Made by a program: the position numbers and the translations under genes. Positions 31,299 through 35,801 of a DNA stretch of 35,801 nucleotides are shown piece after piece. Where the stretch lies: the NCBI RefSeq assembly GCF_002154505.1, contig NZ_MUBM01000050.1, positions 1 through 35,801 of the forward strand, written 5' to 3'. The stretch comes from Streptomyces carpinensis (lineage in GTDB: Bacteria > Actinomycetota > Actinomycetes > Streptomycetales > Streptomycetaceae). Under the pieces are notes generated by a model, which was not told the DNA's origin, ran no database searches, and saw nothing but the letters and a program-made list of their open reading frames with translations. How positions within the stretch are numbered: position 1 is the first letter of the stretch; every line of letters starts with the position of its first letter.

Positions 31299-31859
31299 TC
31301 AGGAGGCGGCTTCGATGCGGATGTGCTCCGCTCCGGCGAGCCGGTCGATGTCGTCGGGGTCGGTGAGGCGGCCGAGGATGACCAGGTTCGGGGAGTGATC
31401 GCCGTCGCGGTAGAAGAGGGCAAGGTTGCCCCAGGGGGCGTAGTAGGCGAGGTCGCCGGCCTTCGGGTTCGATGCCGCAGGGGCGCCGCTGGTGTCGAGC
31501 TTGCGGGGCGGGTAGGAGATCCGCTCCGTCTGGTGGAAGTCCTCCATCTCCAGGGTGAGCGGCAGCAATTCGGCGAGATCTCGGGCGGTAGCGCTGCCGT
31601 TCAAGGCGGCACCGACTCGGTGGCCGTTGATAGTCAGGTGAATGTTCATGGCGGTGCTCCTGTCGGATGCGTGGGGCGTTGCCTCGTGCGTCGGTGCCGG
31701 ATGGCGCACGGCGGAGGACGGCGCGGAGGGCCCGGACAGTGGCGTGGGCCGGCTCGTGGTACAGGCGGATGCAGCCAGGACCAGTGCCAGTGCGGGGGCT
31801 GCGCGGACAACGGCGCGAAACACGGTCTGTCTCCTCGGGGCGGTGGGATCGGCGGTCAC
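31299..31859 (-). CDS. Cyclophilin-like-fold protein with a lipoprotein-type signal
   Basis: A 186-residue protein from a GTG at 31859 (GGAG upstream). Residues 1-33 look like a bacterial lipoprotein signal: basic start (RRQTVFR), a hydrophobic core (ALALVLAASAC) and a lipobox-like ASAC with Cys33. A Pro/Ser-rich linker follows. From about residue 71 the cyclophilin-like domain (DUF369 type) begins: MNIHLTINGHRVGAALNGSA, LPLTLEMEDFHQTERISYP and the well-conserved GDLAYYAPWGNLALFYRDGD. Most relatives are cytoplasmic and lack a signal, so an export signal is notable; an internal ATG at the domain start would give the cytoplasmic form. Function of the fold is unknown. It heads the unit with two MFS pumps. 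Confidence 0.85.
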   Translation of the reverse strand: MTADPTAPRRQTVFRAVVRAAPALALVLAASACTTSRPTPLSGPSAPSSAVRHPAPTHEATPHASDRSTAMNIHLTINGHRVGAALNGSATARDLAELLPLTLEMEDFHQTERISYPPRKLDTSGAPAASNPKAGDLAYYAPWGNLALFYRDGDHSPNLVILGRLTDPDDIDRLAGAEHIRIEAAS

Positions 31860-31924
31860 GGGCGGAACTCCGGCGCCGCCCCATCCAGGAAACCGGCCCG
31901 GCGTAAGGAGATCGAGTTACGGAT

Positions 31925-31946
31925 GAGGGGTGTACTGGCAGTGCAT
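31925..31946. promoter_or_regulatory. Shared 22-bp motif, copy 1 (upstream of lipoprotein-MFS-MFS unit)
   Basis: The core TGTACTGGCAGTGCA (31932-31946 less the final T) is close to palindromic, with ACTG-G-CAGT perfect. The full 22 bp match the copy at 34740-34761 at 21 positions. It lies 66-87 bp upstream of the GTG at 31859. Likely an operator or promoter element of one regulator. Confidence 0.65.
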
Positions 31947-32286
31947 TCGTGACGCGCCCGCCCGTCCGTACCGTCGGGATCATGGGAGGCGTGGACCGCG
32001 TGCCTCTCACGTCGGCCTGGAAGATGGTGCAATCATGAGTCGGATCCTGTGACAGGTTCCGCCGACGGGCTCGGGCGTGCGGCAGCGGCACCTGGACTGG
32101 TATCACCGGCAGCGGCAGCAGCCCCACCCGGCGGTGCGCACGACGAGGCGTTCCAGGTCCGCCTCCTGCAGGCACTGGCTGAGGAGACAGGCGCCGAGGT
32201 CCGCTGAACCCGTCCGCCGCGTACGCCGACACGCGGCAGCCGTCCCCATCGGCCCAGAGGCCGGCGGGAACGGCTGCCCTGATGGT
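31947..32286. other. 340-bp region with no recognisable gene
   Basis: Between the promoter motif of the lipoprotein unit and the end of the aldo/keto reductase gene. Short overlapping frames exist (for example a leftward frame around 32100-32200 giving DLGACLLSQCLQEADLERLV), but I recognise no family and see no good start. It may hold a terminator for the reductase transcript; no clear stem was found. Confidence 0.35.
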
Positions 32287-33276
32287 CTACCAGGCGTATG
32301 CCTCGGGAGCTTCTCCCCCGGGGCCGGGCCAGATCTCGTCGAGCCTGCGCAGGATGTCGTCCGACAGTTGCACATCGAGGGCCTTCTGGCTGGCCGCGAG
32401 TTGCTCGGGCGTGCGCGGGCCGGCGATCACCGACGTGAGCACCGGGTTGTGCAGCAGCCAGGCCAGCGCCACATCGGCGGGCTGTTCGCCGATCTCGGCG
32501 CACACGTTCTCGTACGCCTCAAGCTGCGGCCGGTACCGCTCGATGGTCTGCTGCATCTGCGCGGAGGCACGGCGGCCGTTCTCGATCTTCTTCAGGACGC
32601 CGCCCAGCAGGCCGCCGCCCAGCGGGCTCCAGGGGATGAGTCCGATGCCGTAGTGGCGCAGGGCAGGGATGACCTCGAGTTCGATGGTGCGAGCCGTGAG
32701 GTTGTACAGGCTCTGCTCGGAGACCAGGCCCATGAAGTGGCGGGCGCGGGCCTCGCTCTGGGCCGTGGCGATCTGCCAGCCGGCGAAGTTGCTGCTGCCC
32801 ACATATGTGATCTTGCCTTCGCGCACGAGCTGCTCCATGGCCTGCCAGATCTCCTCCCACGGAGTGGCCCGGTCGATGTGGTGCATCTGGTACAGGTCGA
32901 TGTGGTCGGTCTGCAGGCGCCGCAGGCTGGCCTCGGCGGCGCGGCGGATCTTGTACGCGGACAGGTACTTGTCGTTCGGGCCGAGCCCCATCGGTTGGTA
33001 GAGCTTCGTGGCGAGCACGATCTTGTCGCGGCGTCCGCCGCCCTGGGCGAGCCAACGGCCGATGATCTCCTCGGACAGGCCGTAGCCCCGCTGCATGTCC
33101 GGGCTCTGCGGGCCGCCGTAGACGTCGGCCGTGTCGAACAGGTTGATGCCCGCATCCACCGCAGCGTCCATGATCGTGAAGCTCGTGGCTTCATCGGTCG
33201 CGTCGCCGAAGTTCATGGTGCCCAGCGCCAGACGGCCGACCTTCAGACCGCTGCGGCCGAGGTGTGTGTACTGCAT
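32287..33276 (-). CDS. Aldo/keto reductase
   Basis: A 329-residue NADPH-dependent carbonyl reductase of the (beta/alpha)8 AKR fold. The catalytic tetrad can be read: Asp48 and Tyr53 (LFDTADVYG), Lys91 (VLATKLYQ) and His132 (LYQMHHIDR). Cofactor-binding elements are YVGSSNFAGWQI, SEQSLYNL, IPWSPLGGGLLGG and the C-terminal IAGPRTPEQLAAS. The sequence LGRSGLKVGRLALGTMNFG is typical of the YghZ/Tas-like branch, which detoxifies aldehydes such as methylglyoxal. It is 64 bp downstream of the Bcr/CflA-like pump gene and probably co-transcribed. GGAAAGGAAA upstream of the ATG at 33276 is the ribosome site. Confidence 0.94.
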   Translation of the reverse strand: MQYTHLGRSGLKVGRLALGTMNFGDATDEATSFTIMDAAVDAGINLFDTADVYGGPQSPDMQRGYGLSEEIIGRWLAQGGGRRDKIVLATKLYQPMGLGPNDKYLSAYKIRRAAEASLRRLQTDHIDLYQMHHIDRATPWEEIWQAMEQLVREGKITYVGSSNFAGWQIATAQSEARARHFMGLVSEQSLYNLTARTIELEVIPALRHYGIGLIPWSPLGGGLLGGVLKKIENGRRASAQMQQTIERYRPQLEAYENVCAEIGEQPADVALAWLLHNPVLTSVIAGPRTPEQLAASQKALDVQLSDDILRRLDEIWPGPGGEAPEAYAW

Positions 33277-33340
33277 GAGGGTGTTTCCTTTCCTTGGCGG
33301 CGCGGGACGCGTAGGTGTCCGTTCCGCGCGGGCGGGAGAG

Positions 33341-34615
33341 TCAGGAGGCGGCCGTCACCCGGTCGGCGACGGGCTGCCCGATGGTGACGGTGTGCTCCGC
33401 CGCCCGGGCGTGGGGGCGCACGGCGAGGACGTAGACGACGGCGGCGAGGAGTGCGCAGGTGACAGTGACGAGTCCGAGAGGGAGAGCCGTGGCGGAGCCA
33501 CCGAGGCCGACGAGCGGGGCGGCAATGCCGCCGAACGCGAAGCGTGCGGTGCCGAGCAGCGAGGACGCGGTGCCGGCGATCTGGGGATAGTGCGCGAGCG
33601 CGAGTGAGGTGGAGGGCGGGGTGGTGGTGGCGACGCCGCTGACCATGGTCAGCAGGGACAGCACGATCGCTGCCAGCGGCAGCTGCAGTGCCGCGGTGAC
33701 GAGCAGTCCGGCCGCGCCGACCAGAGTCATGGTCAGGCCCAGTAGCAGGGTGCCCTTCTCCGACCAGCGTTCGGAGAGGCGGCCGGCGATGAAGCCGAAC
33801 ACCATGAACCCTGCGGAGTTCAGGCCGAACGCGAACGAGTAGCCCTGCGGAGACAGCCCGTAGATGCCCTGGAGCACGTAGGTGGCGCCGCTGAGGTAGG
33901 CGAACAGGGCGGCGTTGACGAACCCGGTGATCAGGACCGCGCCGAGGAAGAGGCGGTCGGAGAGCAGTCGGCGGAAGTCGCGTCCGCTCTGGGCCAGGCC
34001 GCCCCCGGTGCGCTCGACGGCGGGAAGGGTCTCGCGGAAGACGGTGAGGCAGGCGATGAGGATCACGGCGCCGAGCAGGGCGAGGAACAGGAAGATGCCG
34101 CGCCAGTCGGTGAACGCGGCCAGTTGGCCGCCCAGGACCGGTCCGACGATGGCGGCCAGTCCGCCGATCACGGTGAGGCGGCCGTAGTAGCGCACGAGCT
34201 TGCCGCCGGAGTACAGGTCGCGTCCGGCGGCCTGGGCGATCACGATGCCGACGGCCCCGGCCAGGCCCTGCACGAAGCGGGCGGCGACCAACGACTCGAC
34301 GCCGGGACTGAACGCGCACAGCACCGAGGTGGCGATGTAGGCGACGGCGCCGGCCAGCATCGGGCGGCGGCGGCCGAACCGGTCCGACAGCGGGCCCGCG
34401 ATCAGCTGGCCGAACGCCAGGCCGAGCAGGCAGGCGGTGACCGTGAGCTGCGCGGCCGACGTCGATGCGTGCAGCTCGTTCGTGAGCGCCGGCAGCACCG
34501 GCAGGTACAGGTCCATCGAGATCGGCCCGAACACGGTCAGCAGGGCCAGCACGACGGCCAGGGCACGGCCGACCGTCCGCTCACGCGGCGCGCTCGGGAT
34601 CACGGGGGTACTCAC
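33341..34615 (-). CDS. MFS multidrug exporter, Bcr/CflA-like
   Basis: A 424-residue, 12-TM proton-driven exporter. TM1 has the Bcr/CflA hallmark VFGPISMDLYLPVLPAL, and motif A reads AGPLSDRFGRRRPML. ARFVQGLAGAVGIVIAQAAG in TM4 and VIGGLAAIVGPVLGGQLAAF in TM5 (motif C) mark an antiporter. Known relatives export bicyclomycin, chloramphenicol or sulfonamides; the substrate here is open. The GTG at 34615 (VSTPVIPSAPRER, GGAG upstream) is chosen because family similarity begins there; the frame stays open another 87 bp with unrelated residues. It forms a unit with the aldo/keto reductase downstream. The shared 22-bp motif lies 125-146 bp upstream. Confidence 0.92.
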   Translation of the reverse strand: MSTPVIPSAPRERTVGRALAVVLALLTVFGPISMDLYLPVLPALTNELHASTSAAQLTVTACLLGLAFGQLIAGPLSDRFGRRRPMLAGAVAYIATSVLCAFSPGVESLVAARFVQGLAGAVGIVIAQAAGRDLYSGGKLVRYYGRLTVIGGLAAIVGPVLGGQLAAFTDWRGIFLFLALLGAVILIACLTVFRETLPAVERTGGGLAQSGRDFRRLLSDRLFLGAVLITGFVNAALFAYLSGATYVLQGIYGLSPQGYSFAFGLNSAGFMVFGFIAGRLSERWSEKGTLLLGLTMTLVGAAGLLVTAALQLPLAAIVLSLLTMVSGVATTTPPSTSLALAHYPQIAGTASSLLGTARFAFGGIAAPLVGLGGSATALPLGLVTVTCALLAAVVYVLAVRPHARAAEHTVTIGQPVADRVTAAS

Positions 34616-34739
34616 ACGGCTCCAATCAGGCAAAAGGGTGAGACAGCGGGGGCTGTGCGCGACGCACGTTCCACGTCGCGATGAGGACTCCCCCGCCAAC
34701 AAGACAACCGTGTTCCGCGGCCGGCAGGGAGTTTCTGTC

Positions 34740-34761
34740 GAGGGGTGTACCGGCAGTGCAT
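34740..34761. promoter_or_regulatory. Shared 22-bp motif, copy 2 (upstream of Bcr-like pump-AKR unit)
   Basis: This copy differs at one position from that at 31925-31946 (core TGTACCGGCAGTGCA, with C replacing T). It has the same orientation relative to the leftward genes and lies in the 217-bp gap between the alcohol dehydrogenase end and the pump start. The match is too long to be chance and implies a common regulator. Confidence 0.65.
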
Positions 34762-34832
34762 CCCAGATTCGCGCTGTGCGCCCGGGGCCACGCTCGCGCG
34801 TCGACCGTCCGGGCGCGCGCCGGTGCAGCGGG

Positions 34833-35801
34833 TCAGGCGAGGGTGGCGGTGTCGATGACGAAGCGGTAGCGGACGTCGGAGGCCAGCACCCGCGCGTACG
34901 CCTCGTTGACCTGGTCGACGGAGATCACCTCGACGTCGGCACCGATACCGTGTTCGGCACAGAAGTCGAGCATCTCCTGGGTCAGGGCGATGCCGCCGAT
35001 CATCGAACCTGTCAGCACACGTCGGGCGCCGAGGAGGAACCCGTTCACGGTCAGCGGTCCAGGGGCAGCACCGACGTTCACCATGACGCCGTCAACAGTC
35101 AGCAGACCGAGGTAGGCGTTAATGTCGAGGTCGGCGCTCACCGTGTTGATGATGATGTCGAAGCGTCCCGCGAGAGCGGAGAACGTGTCCGCATCAGACG
35201 TCGCGAAGTAGTGGTCTGCGCCGAGGCGCAGCCCGTCCTCCTGCTTCTTCAGCGACTGCGACAGCACGGTCACCTCGGCGCCCATGGCATGGGCGATCTT
35301 GACGGCCATGTGGCCGAGACCGCCGAGGCCGACGACCGCGACCTGCTTGCCGGGGCCGGCGCCCCAGCGGCGCAGCGGTGCGTAGGTAGTGATGCCCGCG
35401 CACAGCAGCGGTGCCGCAGCGGCCGCGTCCAGGTTCTCCGGGACAGACAGCACGAAGTCGGCGTCCACGACGATGTGCGTGGAGTAGCCGCCCTGGGTGT
35501 GGGTGCCGTCACGGTCCGCGCTGGCGTAGGTGAAGACGGTTCCGTTCACGCAGTACTGCTCGTCACCGTCGCGGCAGGCGGCGCACTCGTCGCAGGAGTT
35601 GACCATGCAGCCGACACCCACGCGGTCCCCTACTCGATGCGTGGTGACATCGGAGCCGACCTCGGTAACTGTGCCGACAATCTCGTGGCCGGGGACGACG
35701 GGGAAGGGCTGAGGGCCCCAGTCCCCGTTGACCGTGTGGATGTCAGAGTGGCAGACGCCGGCGTACTGGATCGCAATCAGGACGTCGTGGGGGCCGACGT
35801 C
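34833..35801 (-). CDS. Zinc-dependent NAD(P) alcohol dehydrogenase, YahK/cinnamyl-alcohol type (5' end beyond window)
   Basis: The frame enters from the right edge and gives 322 residues; about 20-30 N-terminal residues are missing. Catalytic zinc ligands are in [15 protein letters not shown] and PGHEIVG, structural zinc cysteines in [15 protein letters not shown]. The Rossmann motif is [20 protein letters not shown]. Other family stretches are [17 protein letters not shown] and [16 protein letters not shown], which place it in the YahK/CAD group of broad-substrate, NADPH-preferring aldehyde reductases. Unlike mscR in this window, all zinc residues are intact. It is the first gene seen of the leftward redox/efflux run; 217 bp separate it from the next gene, which has its own promoter motif. 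Confidence 0.93.
   Translation of the reverse strand, partial: DVGPHDVLIAIQYAGVCHSDIHTVNGDWGPQPFPVVPGHEIVGTVTEVGSDVTTHRVGDRVGVGCMVNSCDECAACRDGDEQYCVNGTVFTYASADRDGTHTQGGYSTHIVVDADFVLSVPENLDAAAAAPLLCAGITTYAPLRRWGAGPGKQVAVVGLGGLGHMAVKIAHAMGAEVTVLSQSLKKQEDGLRLGADHYFATSDADTFSALAGRFDIIINTVSADLDINAYLGLLTVDGVMVNVGAAPGPLTVNGFLLGARRVLTGSMIGGIALTQEMLDFCAEHGIGADVEVISVDQVNEAYARVLASDVRYRFVIDTATLA

Noticed and set aside
29967..31952. 661-codon rightward frame
   Set aside because: Antisense to the intact MFS and lipoprotein genes, and its product is Gly/Asp/His-rich low complexity.
1..35801. tRNA, rRNA, CRISPR arrays, phage genes
   Set aside because: No tRNA-like cloverleaf ends, rRNA signatures, regularly spaced repeats or phage structural proteins were seen.

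Overview
The window looks like a chromosomal or accessory stretch from a Streptomyces-type actinomycete. The DNA is GC-rich, with strong GC bias at third codon positions. The gene set is also typical: a PAS/GAF/SpoIIE phosphatase, an MmyB-type XRE regulator, a mycothiol-dependent dehydrogenase, an IS701-type transposase remnant and many MFS transporters. No rRNA, tRNA or CRISPR array was seen.

Layout. (1) 1-5913: a SpoIIE-type phosphatase cut by the left edge, divergent from an HPr gene that runs without a stop into an MmyB-type regulator, then a DHA2 MFS pump and an alpha/beta hydrolase. (2) 5914-10926: about 1 kb of mostly unreadable DNA with an aldehyde dehydrogenase remnant, then a leftward catabolic set of aldehyde dehydrogenase, SDR dehydrogenase and MHS-type permease. 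(3) 10927-12764: a decayed IS701-type transposase interrupted by a 181-bp palindromic MITE-like element. (4) 12765-27593: a large amine-utilisation locus. (5) 27594-28652: unreadable DNA ending in a TnsA-like endonuclease remnant. (6) 28689-35801: a leftward efflux/redox region with two tandem paralogous MFS pumps, a cyclophilin-fold lipoprotein, an aldo/keto reductase, a Bcr/CflA-like pump and a zinc alcohol dehydrogenase cut by the right edge.

The amine locus is the most coherent system. Leftward from 24362 lie a PuuB-like FAD amine oxidase, a cupin, an MmsA-type aldehyde dehydrogenase, GlnT (gamma-glutamyl-amide synthetase), a class II glutamine amidotransferase, a GXGXG subunit, an FMN glutamate synthase domain, an MTOX/sarcosine-oxidase-like flavoprotein, S-(hydroxymethyl)mycothiol dehydrogenase and a metallo-beta-lactamase hydrolase. 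Rightward from the same divergent promoter region are a PucR regulator and an amino-acid/amine permease; an XRE-cupin regulator converges on the far end. The gene content suggests this route: amine, then gamma-glutamylamide, then N-alkylglutamate, then oxidative dealkylation, then mycothiol-dependent formaldehyde oxidation. The last three genes of the long operon carry frameshifts or stops, so in this sequence the formaldehyde-handling end is either decaying or affected by sequence errors.

Two candidate regulatory codes were read directly. A CATAC-N4-GTATG-like palindrome lies upstream of both the pucR gene and the permease gene. A 22-bp motif (21 of 22 identical) lies upstream of two efflux/redox transcription units in the right-hand region.
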